Assembly: GCA_963971285.1 (NCBI GenBank)
Contig: OZ020245.1
Location: 24,070,983-24,134,982 of the forward strand
Origin: Astropecten irregularis
Lineage: Eukaryota > Echinodermata > Asteroidea > Paxillosida > Astropectinidae
DNA: 64,000 nt
Direction of reading: 5' to 3'
Shown piece by piece: positions 27,301-38,743 of this stretch. Every line of letters starts with the position of its first letter. The first letter of the stretch is position 1. The position numbers and the translations under genes are program-made. The notes below the pieces were generated by a model. That model searched no databases. It saw only the letters and a program-made list of their open reading frames with translations, and was not told the origin of the DNA.

Positions 27301-28010
27301 AGGTAGTATCATACTTCTGGTTTTTGTCAAAGAAGTACAGATACATGGGCAAAAATATCAAGGAAGATAGTCACAGTCATCTGTCCCATACGGTGTCCAC
27401 TTATTGAGAAAACATTGAAAAACGGAAACAGTATTTCTTAAGCGTTTTCTCTTTTTTAATCTTTTAAAAGATCAAACAGATTTTCGGTCATTGTTTTACT
27501 AATTTCTGGATAAATACACAATTTCAGGCGGAAAAATGTTAACGGTATGTTTCTACCACCACCATTTTCATACCCTGTACCATGGAGGAAGGAAGAGAAG
27601 GAGTTACAACAACCATGGGATCAAAGAAAAAAGGCCTCTCACCGCAGTCGTAAAAACAGATGGCCTAATGAATGGTCAACAACCGAAAATTCCGATTTTT
27701 CAATTGTCCCCCAAACAATTGCTCCGCGCTGGTCCACATTATAAATTGTACGAATGTGATGTCGAAAAGACACCAAGTAAATCCTGCTAATTTTCCATCA
27801 GCCAAAAATATGTAACCATGTTTCATGTACAATCATACAATTCGTTTCTCCAATGAGCAGTGTGAGCGGCGATCGGCTCCACGCACTGAGAGATCTTATT
27901 GCGGTCGCATAGTAAATACCCTTCGGGAGATTAGTGGGTCGTTGTAACTCCTTCTCTTCCTTCCTCCATGGTTATACGTAAATTTGTGAACATTTCTGAT
28001 TATTTTGGTT
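27301..28010 (+). mobile_element. TTAA-flanked MITE, copy 1, interrupted and right-truncated
   Basis: After a TTAA at 27,297-27,300 the element opens with 'aggtagtatcatactt', the same end as the intact copy at 32,945. Homology runs through 'gggcaaaaatatcaaggaag' and 'cttttaaaagatcaaa' to 'cataccctgta', breaks at 27,579 for a nested insertion, then resumes at 27,973 with 'tatacgtaaatttgtgaac'. The right inverted terminus is missing. TTAA targets suggest a piggyBac-like non-autonomous family, but no transposase is present here. Confidence 0.82.
27579..27972. mobile_element. Nested MITE with perfect 32-bp terminal inverted repeats
   Basis: Positions 27,579-27,610 and 27,941-27,972 are exact reverse complements over 32 bp, starting 'accatggaggaaggaagaga'. 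The 394-bp element sits inside the TTAA MITE. The host copy at 33,2xx shows the empty site ('ccctgtaagttatacg'). No clear target duplication is visible, and two host bases ('ag') seem to be missing at the junction. No coding capacity is recognised. Confidence 0.85.
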
Positions 28011-29190
28011 CTACGGCAGAGTTTCAACAATAAAAGCAAGGGGTACTAGTGGTTGGAGAAAGCGGCACAAGCGACCATAACATGCCCGGAAATAAATTAA
28101 TCAAAATACAAAAAGCAAGGAAATAATATAACTTATCTGCAATTCAACAGAAAATCCCACTCTACAGCTCTCTCAGCATAAGGGCCACACCCCAACCAGT
28201 AGTACACCTCGCATAAAATAGTGGAACCCGACCGTGCATGGCTAACTCCTTCACAAAAGCAATAGCTACTGACCCCAGATGCATTTAATCAAAGGAGTTG
28301 CAATCTCAGCTTAGGGAACACAATGGCGAGGTATTTAAGATGCCTCAATTGTCTAGACGCTCCTATCCAGCCACAGTAGGAGCCGTGGTCAAGTGGAATT
28401 TCAATAGTGGTGCACTCTCAACCACATGTGGGGCCCAACCACAGTGCGCACTGGATTGTTACAATACTCTTCCGAAGAAGATTCTCTGGTTTTGGAGCTT
28501 AAGTTTCAATGAATATTTTCATCACATGGATGACATAGGGGGAGCCTCAACCTGCGCCTGACTTTAGGTTTCGCTGGTCCGGCCCGAGAGCTGAAATTTC
28601 GCCGAGAAAGTATGGCAGTATATTATAATGTTGAGTTTGCGTGGAAAAAAATGGACGATCACCGCCCGCGACATGTAACGACTTGTCTACAAGTCTACGC
28701 CAAAGGGCGCTACATGGTATAGACTGGTTCCCGTCCCAATACATACAATTTGAGTGACAATAGACGTCAGGAGACTACTGTAGGGAACGGGAACCAGTCT
28801 ATACATGGTACAGTGGACGGACATGATATAATTATAGAGGGCGTGCGCAGAAATAAATATTATTGATTCGCGAAATCCGTACTGTTTTAATTGGGTGCTC
28901 AAAAGACGGCCATCACTGTGTCTTCAACCTCAGGTGCCTTGCATTGCATTGACTGAATGATGTGCAGCCGATGATGCCGTTAATCTAGAATATGTTGGTG
29001 CTTTTAGCAGGCAGGTGATGTTCTATAACGATCTGATATTACGCAAAATCACTTTCGATCACTTCAGTTCTCTACTTTGCAGTCTTGCACCTGCTGTGCA
29101 CTACACATCACACAACACAGCTCAGTGTGTTACCGTCGGTATTTACTGCAACTGTGCAACTGCAGCAGTCCAAGTGCAAACGTGAGGCAA
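28011..29190. other. Gene-free region upstream of the RAB15-like gene
   Basis: No exon is recognised. The one structured item is an inverted repeat with 17-bp arms at 28,718-28,734 and 28,787-28,803 ('tatagactggttcccgt'), possibly the remains of a small MITE. The last few hundred bases must hold the RAB15 promoter and 5' UTR, but no TATA box or initiator can be singled out with confidence. Confidence 0.5.
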
Positions 29191-32100
29191 ATGGCGAAAC
29201 AGTACGACATATTGATTCGTATGCTGATGATCGGTGATTCGGGTGTCGGCAAGACTTGCATGCTGTGTAGATTCACCGATGAAGGATTTATTACCCCTCA
29301 CATATCTACAATAGGTTTGTAAATTGAGGATTTTATCACTAAAATATCACTTTAATTTTAATTCATTTTAATTTAAGTAAGGCCAGTGCTGGTCTACAGT
29401 CATCTGATCATGTACATGTACATATGTATGCCTACTTACGATGATCGTAACCCGGCTTAAGTTTGGTCTAGTATTGGACCTAAAACGACCAAGGGTTATG
29501 ATCATAGCAACTGTCATAGCAACATGGGCCGGCCTGTTGTACCTGTTAATATGGTTAATAACAGAGTAGTACGTAGTAGGCGATGTAAAATTGTTTGGCA
29601 TGGCATATAGTGTCTTTTACTAGTTTTACGCCACCCATGTTAATTTCAGTATTTATTTGGGTAAGAAACTTTTCTTTTTTTGTCACTGAAATATTGCTGA
29701 AATATGTTCATTTTAGGGTTTACAGGACCCATGAATAAATTTGCTTTGACTAATAAATCTCATTTTGAAACAGAAGAAGATTATAAATAAATACTGAAAA
29801 AAATATGGGTGGCGTAAAAGACACTAACCGCAATTGTTTTTTATTTTTGCTTAGACTGAGTTACGAGGGCCTGATGCATTTTGATCCTAGCAGGATCTTT
29901 ATCGATAAAGATCCTGCTAGGATCTAAACGTGTCAGGCCCTCCAAACTATTTAGCATTTTATAAATTTCAGGTTATTATCTTGGCTGATGAGCAGTTCTC
30001 AGCAGTTTATTTACAGTACTTGTTTTTTATTTTTAATAAAACAAACTCAAACCCAAACTCTTGGTAGTACCATTAAAATGGATAGGTCCATATAAACTGT
30101 GTGTTTAGGAAAAGTGAAGTGAATTTTATTCTCTTATACTAGTTATAGTATGATGGAGGTGCTATTGTCTTAAAAACAATGCTGTTATAAGGCACGTTCT
30201 CACACACCAAAAAGCGCGACTATTTGGGTCGCACTCCAAATCGCGACCCCAATAGTCGTGCTTTTTGTTGTGTTCCCACAGACAAAAAAGCGCGACCCAA
30301 ATCGTACCGGTACGATTTCTATCAAACTGCCCGTGCGCAGTGAAGCGTGAAGTTGGCATGCATCCTGTGCTTAACTCGCGGGCCCGCCTTGCATGATGGG
30401 ATATAAAAAACCGGTATTTTTTGGTGCACCGTTCACACAGCAAATAATCGCGACTATTTGCAAAAAAACGCACTATTAGTGCGATTTGGTGCGCGCTCCA
30501 AATCGCACTAATAGTCGCGATTATTTGTGTTCCACACAAATAAGCGCGACTATTTGGGTCGCGCTGCAAATCGCGACCCAAATAGTCGCACTTTTTTGGT
30601 TTGTGAGAACGTGCCTATAGACACGTAAACAGGGTCCACAATATTCTGACACTCCAAATCCAGCATCGAGGTATCAGATCACTTGAGTACTATCCCCAAG
30701 GAGCTGATTTCACAAATTCTTGTTTTGCAATCATCGCTATTGAGCTAGCGATGCTATTGCTAAAGTCTGCAAATCAATCGCACTTGCGATGACGTTGATT
30801 TTACGTTTCAAAGTCATCTCAATTGAGATGGCATAAAAACGAAAATTTTAACGTTTTGTATGGGGCTAAAAACGTGACCTTACTTAAAAGTAGGGCTGTA
30901 AGTTTACGAATAATTTTGTAACCGGTTACCCGTCTGTTTTTCGGTTATGGTTACGATTACCCGTATAACAAAGAAAACAAAGAAAAACAAAGAAATAGTA
31001 AGTCTGGGTCTTTTAGGAACTTGGTTGACAACATTCTTTTGTCTCAACATTTGGCAGTGGTAGACATAGCATAATGTTTGGCCTTTGCTTTGCATAAGCC
31101 TGCTGGTACAATTTTCAAAAGATCATTGACATTTTTTCTTTGTGGACTCTAGAAGTGTCTATAGAAGTGTTAAAAAGATACTTTTCGATTAACCTAACAG
31201 GGAAAATGTACCCGGGTACCCTTTTGAACGGTCGGTTAACCGGTTAACCGGATACAAAATGCAGCCTTACTTAAAAGTAAACATATGTTCATGTACATGA
31301 TGTACTACAACTTACCAGTATGTGTGTACACAGCCACAATGTGATAATGTACACATAGCTGTGCTCATCCAAGGTCACTGCCACCATATTGCTTTTTCCA
31401 TGTGACATTAACCATGGAAGTATGGATACATTAATTATATTCCCTCACATTTTTATCAAGTAGGCCTACACTAGGGTATTAATTTTAAATTGTGTTTTTT
31501 GTTTTTTGCCCATTCTCTTCAAATCAGTCTTTTCATTGATCCCCTCTTATCGTATTAATTTAATTGATCACTTTTAAATATTCAATTGTGGAATTGTATA
31601 TTTTCAATGCTTCTTTGATGGCAAGCAGTAGGCCCTATAGACATGATAGAAATAAGGTCATTACTGTTCATGATCAATGGTACATTTGTAAAGCAGGTTA
31701 AATCTTAATACCAGTACCCTCAACCAATTTTAATTTTATCACTGTAGTCGATGCTTAAAATTATACAGTGGGATGCCACTACAATTAACAAACACCGCTA
31801 TACCGAACTTTTGGTTATAAATACCGAACATCATCCTTGGCTCCCAATTAATGTCTACAAAACATATATGGAATATGTTTTTTCAAATAACGAACGAATA
31901 TCTGTGTATCCCGCCATGTTCATTTCATAGCGTTCCACTGTGATACTTAATTGCCTCAACTAGTTTAAGTTTAAACTTTTCACAGCTCTAGTCTTAAAAC
32001 CCTACAATAGATCACAAGTGAAGTCACACAAATGCCACCAAAATCTATGATATGGGGCAATGAATTGTTAAGCCTTGGCACTGCATCTTTTTATGATGGT

Positions 32101-35100
32101 CTTACTTGGCCCCAGGAATGTGGAAATCTTTTTATGAAACTGAAAAGAGTTGAACCATGTTTGAACTTTGTACCAATTCAAGAAGTTTCCGGGACTTAAC
32201 TAACAGAATGCCCAAACCCTATTTAGTGTTGTAAATGGCTTTAGTGCTGTACACAATATGTATCCTAGATATTTTGTGTACAGCTGTGTATATTAAAAGC
32301 GGTCAGTTTTATTTATGTGGACTCTACGTTTTACTTTCCTATTAAGCAGAGACCATTGACTGTTGGTGAGCCTTATGTTCACCAAGCTGCAGTGTGTGGA
32401 ATGGAATTCACTTTGTACAATGCTCAGGTGCAGTTCAACTGTCACACTGGTGTACATGATTGATGATGTATTGTAGTTAGGCTTTTATTGTCATGATTGT
32501 AGAGGTATATCAGGTATTTGATGCTGAAGGCCTCTGTTAAAAATTATACAACATATGTGCCATTCTGCAAATATGCATTTAGTACAGTAGTAAGCCTAAA
32601 AACGGGCTTTAAGGTTTTGGCAAAAATACATTTTCACAGATTTATGTCTGCCTAAACTTTCAGGGTATGAAGATGGTGCTGGTAGAAACATACCGTTAAA
32701 ATATTTCCGTCTGAAATGCTGTATTTATCCAAAAATGAGTAAAACAAAGACCGAAAACAGTTTTGATCTTGGGGGTTATATCAAAACCATTCTATTATGT
32801 TTTATAAGAAGAATTGAGTTGGGTTTTTGCTGTTTTCTTGTGACTCTGATGTCCGATTGAGCTCAAATTAAATTAGTATATGTATGGACACAAAGTGTGA
32901 GTGTGCACTGTTCTGTGAGCAATCATGTATTTAAATACCTTTAAAGGTATATCATATTTTGTTTTTGGTCAAGGAAATACAGATTCGTGGGCAAAAATAT
33001 CAAGGAAGATACAGTAACAGTCATCTGTGAAAATGTCAGTCCTATACGGTGCCCACTTTTTGAAAAACGGCCACAGTATTTCTTAAGTGTTTTCTGTTTT
33101 ATTTTTGATCTTTTAAAAGATCAAAAAGGTTGTTGTTTTACTAATTTCTGTATAAATACACTATTTCAGGCAGAAAACATTTAACAGTATGTTTCTACCA
33201 CCACTATCTTCATACCCTGTAAGTTATACGTTAATTAATCTGTGAACATTTCTGTTTTGGTCTCTTACCAATTAAGTATGATACTACCTTTAACACTGCT
33301 CTGTTCTTATTACACCCCCATAAAACAAATCTAGATAACAAAACTTGACATGTGTAAACATTCATACAGTACTTTTTGTAGAATATGTTTATGCTATTGT
33401 AGGCCATGAAAACAATAATCAGACTGTCAGAAACTCAGTATGTTGTTTCTGGGATATGTCAAATATTTAATCAAGCTTGATGAGTGTTTATTTTGCCCCT
33501 CGTCTGTACAATAATCAGACTGTCAGAAACTCAGTATGTTGTTTCTGGGATATGTCAAATATTTAATCAAGCTTGATGAGTGTTTATTTTGCCCCTCGTC
33601 TGTACACATTATGATAATATACAGGTAGAGAGGTGCTGTTAGTGTTACACATTACTCGTGCACAAACAAACGTACAGTTCTTGGGGAGTATACATACAGT
33701 CTACTATTGGGATATTAAATTGAATTTCAAATTTTCAAGGAAGTTAGCCTAGATACACGTGTACATGTACATGTACACTACACGTAGAAACGCATAAATA
33801 AATATGTACATGTGGAGGTCGCAGGTTCGAATCCCACTCCAGTCAACTTTCTTTGTTAATTAACCTTTCAATGACATGTTTACAGTATATTCATACTACA
33901 TACATATTGTATGCACATGTACAAGCACATGTGGTACACGTATGTATACATGTAGTTTACACACGTACTGTATTTTTACATGTCGAAATGAATGTACACA
34001 GGCATAGCCACTGCAGTTGAATGATCATCAATTACTTAAAATTATGCTAATTGCATTCATGTATTTGTACATATTGCCACATTTCAGCAACCATCTGCTG
34101 TTATTTAAGCAATGTAATTATATCTGTGCAGTATGCAATTAGATTAAAATGAATTGTGTTCACTGTATTACAGTATATAGGCCTAAATTATATACTGTGA
34201 ATTGTACATCATGTATCGATAAATGGATCGTTCCTTCAGGACCCAGTTTCTTGGCTTACTTATCAGTTATCACAGTGTGGTGCACTTTATAGTTGTCGTG
34301 TATTCTTCACTAAATTTCCTTTATACAAACTGGGCAAATTTCAATGCTTGTCATGAATGTAACTTGCGCAAGAAGTCCTCAATTGCACTTGTATGGATGT
34401 ACACAGATGAACATGTTTTCACTTATCATTAAAAAAGATCTTGTTAGCACATAAATTTCTGCGTTCAGTTAGCAGAGCCATTAATGAGATTTTTCCCAGC
34501 AAGGTGGCCTTCAGCATGTAATTAAACAATAATTTGGGCACTTTGTAATTTTGTTCTAATTTAAAATGCTCTGAGTTGGGAGGGCCTGGCATTTTGATAC
34601 TAGCCATGCTAGCAAAGGATCATGCTAAGATCAAAACGTCAGTCCTGCCAAACTCTTAACCTTTCTTACTGAATGTTTCAGACTTTAAGGTCTTAGTTTT
34701 GGTTAATGAGCAGAACGCAGTTGGTATCATTACAATTTAGAGGAAAATGTTCAGTGTATTGTACTCGTAATGAATAATGATAATTTGCTAGGTTTGTAAC
34801 ATTATTGTAACCCTAACCCACCTGCTTACCACAGTTTACCACACATGGTTCGTTGTGTATAAGGTGTCATATCATTAATACCACAATACACGACAGTACA
34901 GTTTGTGTGGTATTAAATGATATGCGGCCCTTGGTTAGGGTATTGTAACAAAATGTCCCAATCTGCTTGAAAACCTGTATATATGGATGATTTTCAAGTT
35001 TGCATTGTCATTTTTGTTAAGTTTTACTTTGTTTTTCTTCTTGCAGGCATCGACTTCAAAATGAAGAATTTAGTTTTAGACGATAAAAGAATCAGAGTGC

Positions 35101-38100
35101 AGATATGGTGAGTAATTTGGGACAATCAGTGGAAAAATAAAGAATGCAAGACATTCTTGATTCAGGCATTCTTGATTCTATAAAAGGAAAAGGGTGTTGG
35201 TAGATCTTTAAATGAAAAACAAACAAAAACAATCACAGAAATCAAAATTCTCTTTTTGCTTGTGCAATTTATGCAAACATGGCCGCCTGCTTTTGACTTG
35301 AAGAGCTGTGGATAATCAATCAATGTTTAGACTGCCTGGTTGGTCAGCATTACTAGGTCAATATTTCAGGTCAATATTCCTCCTCTGAAGTGGAAAGATA
35401 AACTTGATCGATAACAGGAGGTCAAATTTATGTTTGTATTAAAGCAAAAGAAAAATCTTACACTCTTTGTAGTGAATGATTTTAAAATAATTTTTATCAT
35501 TTCTATCTCATTCAATTCTACGTCCTTTCTTTGACTGAGTAAAATGGCTGTTGTCCTTTTTACCAATTTTCCTCTTTGATGGATACTTTGCCTAGCTGAG
35601 TATCACCCATTCTACTCCATGTCACTACGTACGACTGTCTGATACATGCTTGCATGCAAATCCAACCAGATCCGTTTTGAGAACATATCCGTCAGGATCG
35701 TGACGGAGGATGTTTATTGGTCAATTTCGCGCGGCAGCAGCTATCTTCGTGATAGACGCGCTCGGTATGATAGTACATGCCCCCTGATTGGTCAAAACTA
35801 AGAGTGGTCAGTGCTGGGCTGGTTTGCATAATTAATCAGGAAACCTGCACGCATGTGATACACATCACTCGCTGTATGGCGAGTGTGTCTATCACATAGA
35901 CTATACTTTGCCTTGATCTGAACAAAATGTTATTAAGCGACTGCCTATTTCAACGTGTCATTTTCTTGTTCCCAATTTGTTTCATTAAAAAGATTCTTGT
36001 TGCTATGGTTACAGGGACACAGCAGGCCAGGAGCGCTACGATACAATCACAACACAGTACTTTAGGAGAGCCCAGGTAGGCACACCACACATTGCTTTTG
36101 ACATCCATATTGAAAGATCCGTCTTTTTGTTGTAATGACAACAAAAAGTGCCAAATTTAAATGCATAAAATGCTTGAAGTCAGGAGGGCCTGATGTTTCG
36201 AGAATCTTTCTCAAACATGTCAAAGGCTAAAAATTGCAAGTAATACTTGCATCGATCAAATTGAAATGCATGTCCATTGTCCACTGTGATCCTCTCTAGA
36301 CATGCGTGTGTATACATGTACCATCTTGATTTACTGTTTGCCTGTACATACATTATTATGTCAGTGGTTCAGAACTAGATAAAAGCCTCTTGATATCCAT
36401 GGGAAATGGAACCAGATGAAATTCACCTGTAAGCTTTTTTATGGTGAAGGTACACGTAGCAAGTTAAATGCACTAGTAGGTTTGCAGTAGTCACCGCGTT
36501 CTCATGTGAAGTACTTGTGTACACATCGTGGAAAAACAAATCCCAACTGATTGGTAAATATTTAACCAGCAGTTTGTTTCTTTCTTCCTGGTACCTGCAG
36601 GGATTCATGCTAGTCTATGACATCACCAGCGAAGCCTCATTCCTCAATATTCAGAAGTGGATGGCCATGGTAGCAGAGGTAGGTATAGCTCTATTGAGTC
36701 TATTCACTTGATGAGAACTGCAAAATGCAGAGACTTGAAAAAAATTGACCCAATTTTGAATACATGGTTCCTGACAGAGTATTGATATTTTCCTTATCAA
36801 ATTGGGATACTATACCAATACAAAGCTTTGCCTGAGACAATGAACTAGAAGACAAGTTCTTTATGACCCTGGGGGAAAAATAACCGCGTTGAGTCAAGAC
36901 GTGGTGAAGTAAGAATTATGAAAGAAATCCCTTAATTTTATGATGTCTTTTTCATGAAAATGGTGACAGGCTTTGGTAAAACTAAGGTATTCATCTGCTT
37001 TGATTTTACTTTTCATCAGCATGCAGGCCCAGATGCAGACATGTTTTTAGTAGGAAACAAAAGTGATGCAGAAACATTGAGGACGGTTCCCGTTGAAGAC
37101 GGGGAGAAGGTACGGTATGGGTCTAGTATGGTTACTTTCACAGTTACCCTGAAGTTATGAATTTTTGTCTACCGGTATATGAAAATGACATTGATTTTTC
37201 AAGTGATTGGTTGAATACACACCATGTGATATATCGGTACACTATTTTGACCTTTTTGTCCCCCATCATTCCAAAGTACTGTGACCATGAATAGAACAGC
37301 TGCCTGCTGCATTTTGTTGGACCACTGCCAACAGTTTAATAAGCTGCCATTTCATGTTTGGCAAATGATCTGTTCAGTTTTAAAGAGTGAAACATACCTT
37401 ACTTGTACTTCCCTTTTCTCTTCTTTTTCAGCTAGCGAAAGCGAATGGAATGGGATTTGTAGAGACAAGTGCACACAACAGTTCTAACATAAATGAGGTA
37501 AAATTGGACTTCTCACAATTAAACTTAAAACGTTACAATTGTAGATGGAGACTTTAAGCCACTTTAATTGGTTAGTGATTTGTCACATGACCTTAAAAGA
37601 TGTGAACACAACTTTCCCCCAAAAGATACAACCTTGGTACGATTTCTGCTCAGCATCAAACTCTGCTAAGCAGTATTTCCTGCTGTTAATTAGATCAGTG
37701 ACAGTTTCAGTCAGATGGTAATACATGTACATGTACATGCAAATACTGACTGCTTTGAGTGCTATGGTTAAAACTATGACACCTGAGGTGATGCTCAGGG
37801 CATGATCACCAAAGGTTTATCACAATCATGTTTTGAAATCAACGTAACGTTAGTGCAGTTAGTACACTCTGGAGTGAGTAACAATGCACAGTCTTGTACT
37901 TGAGAAGATGTGACGGACTACTTTCAATCTCACCATTCTCGTAAGCAGTATTGATATTTTCAGATGCGCAATTGCTTGGGTTCGAAGTGTGTTACTACAT
38001 GCTGTATGCATGTAGTAAATACACATCCGGGTACCGTGCAGCTCGATGTAGTACTCTGTTTGCTATGGGATAGTACATTGGTTGCCATGGGATAGTATTA

Positions 38101-38375
38101 CGCCACCGTTTGTGTGCTTTTTCTAGTAGAAATACGACATGCGCTCTAAGCCTATCACAAGACAGAATCTGCGCACGAGGTGCTGTAATTAATTTCTATT
38201 TTTTTCTATCTTTGTCTCCCTCCACCAGGCGTTTGTCCTGCTCACCAGACAGATCATGAGGAAACGAAAGAAGTCAATTGAGAGGCAGATGGAGAATATA
38301 CGACTGTATGCTCGGGAGGATAGCCGAGCAGATCTTGAGGATGCAAGACAGGGCAAGACGGCCTGCTGCTCATGA
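29191..38375 (+). CDS. RAB15: RAB15-like Rab small GTPase, seven coding exons
   Basis: Exons: 29,191-29,314; 35,047-35,107; 36,015-36,075; 36,601-36,678; 37,020-37,109; 37,432-37,497; 38,229-38,375 (stop TGA). Every junction is GT-AG and the frame closes at 627 nt, 208 residues. The product is a GTP-binding switch that would recruit effectors to membranes; vertebrate RAB15 acts in endosomal recycling. Visible motifs are the P-loop GDSGVGKT (15-22), switch I Thr40 in ISTIG, WDTAGQE (62-68), NKSD (121-124) and ETSA (149-152). The opening MAKQYD, 'CRFTD' and 'YFRRAQG' favour RAB15 over RAB8, RAB10 or RAB13. The C-terminus is Lys/Arg-rich, then acidic, and ends in CCS, where two cysteines could be geranylgeranylated. 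The start is the ATG giving the family N-terminus. Intron 1 is 5.7 kb and full of MITEs. A candidate polyadenylation signal AATAAA is at 39,015. Confidence 0.93.
29610..29824. mobile_element. TA-flanked MITE in RAB15 intron 1
   Basis: A 215-bp element is bounded by TA on both sides (29,608-29,609 and 29,825-29,826). Its ends are inverted: 'gtgtcttttac' and 'gccacccat' on the left mirror 'atgggtggc' and 'gtaaaagacac' on the right. Inner arms 'cagtatttattt' and 'aaataaatactg' also pair. The left arm carries a nine-base insertion after 'gtgtcttttac'. The TA duplication suggests a Tc1/mariner-type mobiliser. Confidence 0.8.
29865..29942. repeat. 78-bp near-perfect palindrome (foldback repeat)
   Basis: Two 39-base arms pair around the centre 'atcgat' (29,901-29,906). 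The inner 21 bases of each arm ('gatcctagcaggatctttat' plus one) are perfect, with four mismatches farther out. The outer ends read 'gagggcctga' and 'tcaggccctc'. A degenerate relative with similar flanks lies at 34,577-34,655, and a short one at 36,183-36,222, so this is a dispersed hairpin family. Confidence 0.88.
30190..30616. mobile_element. Foldback MITE with nested hairpins in RAB15 intron 1
   Basis: The ends 'aggcacgttctcaca' and 'tgtgagaacgtgcct' are inverted, and similarity of the arms continues for about 50 bp. ATA flanks both sides (30,187-30,189 and 30,617-30,619). Inside, blocks such as 'gcgactatttgggtcgc' recur in both orientations, so several stem-loops can form. A small palindrome, 'tcgtaccggtacga', is also present. 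Total length is 427 bp with no coding capacity. Confidence 0.85.
30893..31266. mobile_element. 374-bp element flanked by a 13-bp direct repeat
   Basis: 'ttacttaaaagta' occurs immediately before (30,880-30,892) and after (31,267-31,279) the element. The ends 'gggctgtaagttt' and 'tacaaaatgcagcc' are loosely inverted, and both sides carry 'aaccggtta' words close to the termini. A 13-bp target duplication is longer than usual for hAT or mariner MITEs. The superfamily is not identified. Confidence 0.65.
31766..31940. mobile_element. Pogo/Tigger-like MITE
   Basis: The left end 'cagtgggatgcc', preceded by TA, is inverted relative to the right end 'agcgttccactg'. The subterminal word 'aacaccgctataccgaac' is typical of pogo/Tigger non-autonomous elements. 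The right-hand TA has mutated to TG. Length is 175 bp, in RAB15 intron 1. Confidence 0.65.
32610..32870 (-). mobile_element. Degenerate inverted relative of the TTAA MITE family
   Basis: The reverse complement of 32,660-32,780 matches the right half of the TTAA MITE ('ttaacggtatgtttctacca' with one change, then 'catcttcataccctg'). The following part (32,790-32,860) is the sequence also found inverted at the satellite edge (26,783-26,850). Boundaries are uncertain. Confidence 0.6.
32945..33289 (+). mobile_element. TTAA-flanked MITE, copy 2 (both ends present)
   Basis: The element is bounded by TTAA at 32,941-32,944 and 33,290-33,293. The left end is 'aggtatatcatatttt' and the right end 'aagtatgatactacct', inverted relative to each other. 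At 345 bp it is the most complete copy, and it gives the empty-site reference for the insertion at 27,579. An open frame inside (32,987-33,184) is not a gene. Confidence 0.85.
33413..33606. repeat. Exact tandem duplication, 2 x 96 bp
   Basis: The block starting 'caataatcagactgtcagaa' at 33,413 is followed directly by an apparently identical copy at 33,509. Both end in 'gcccctcgtctgtaca'. No difference was found by eye, which points to a very recent duplication or an assembly artefact. It lies in RAB15 intron 1. Confidence 0.9.
33812..33857 (+). mobile_element. 5'-truncated copy of a tRNA-derived element
   Basis: 'ggaggtcgcaggttcgaatc' followed by 'ccactccagtcaactttctt' matches the 3' half of the tRNA-like elements at 43,395 and 38,744, read on the opposite strand. 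It includes the B-box word 'ggttcgaatcc' and the 'ctttgtt' tail. The A-box half is absent. Confidence 0.7.
34797..34950. repeat. Hairpin element with nested inverted repeats
   Basis: Inner arms at 34,868-34,886 ('catatcattaataccacaa') and 34,903-34,924 are inverted with small gaps. Outer arms 'ttgtaaccctaacc' and 'ggttagggtattgtaac' also pair. The 'ccctaaccc' here belongs to the arm and is not a telomeric array. It ends about 95 bp before RAB15 exon 2. Confidence 0.65.
35855..35895. repeat. Short inverted repeat in RAB15 intron 2
   Basis: 'gtgatacacatcactcgc' and 'gcgagtgtgtctatcac' form a stem of about 17 bp with one bulge around the loop 'tgtatg'. The function is unknown and it may be a MITE remnant. 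Confidence 0.6.
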
Positions 38376-38743
38376 CCTCATCATCGCCAGCATCCTCCCC
38401 GTATTTTATCCGTAGCCGTGTCAACTCATATCAAACTTCTTCTTTTTTTCATTCTTACATCAAAGCATCTCTCAAGTCGTCTCTCAAGATTTAATGGGGT
38501 CTTATTAAGTTAGTCCCCTGAAGTCTTTTTATAAACGTCACAGTTTCTGGTCTAAAGTGTCACATCGGCAGACTGTTCGCAGACATGATATTCTGCCGAT
38601 GATATTCTGTGTGCATTTATCATTATGCAATCTTGATAGAGTCTTTCAAAGAATTGTTTGGAGGTTTAAAACTCTGGATGTTTGAATTAGCAATCGGCAA
38701 TTTACCATCTCATTGCATTTGATATTAAGTCAAAGAATATTTA

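Noticed and set aside
34797..34830. 'ccctaaccc' as telomeric repeat
   Set aside because: Fewer than two units, and explained as one arm of a hairpin element.
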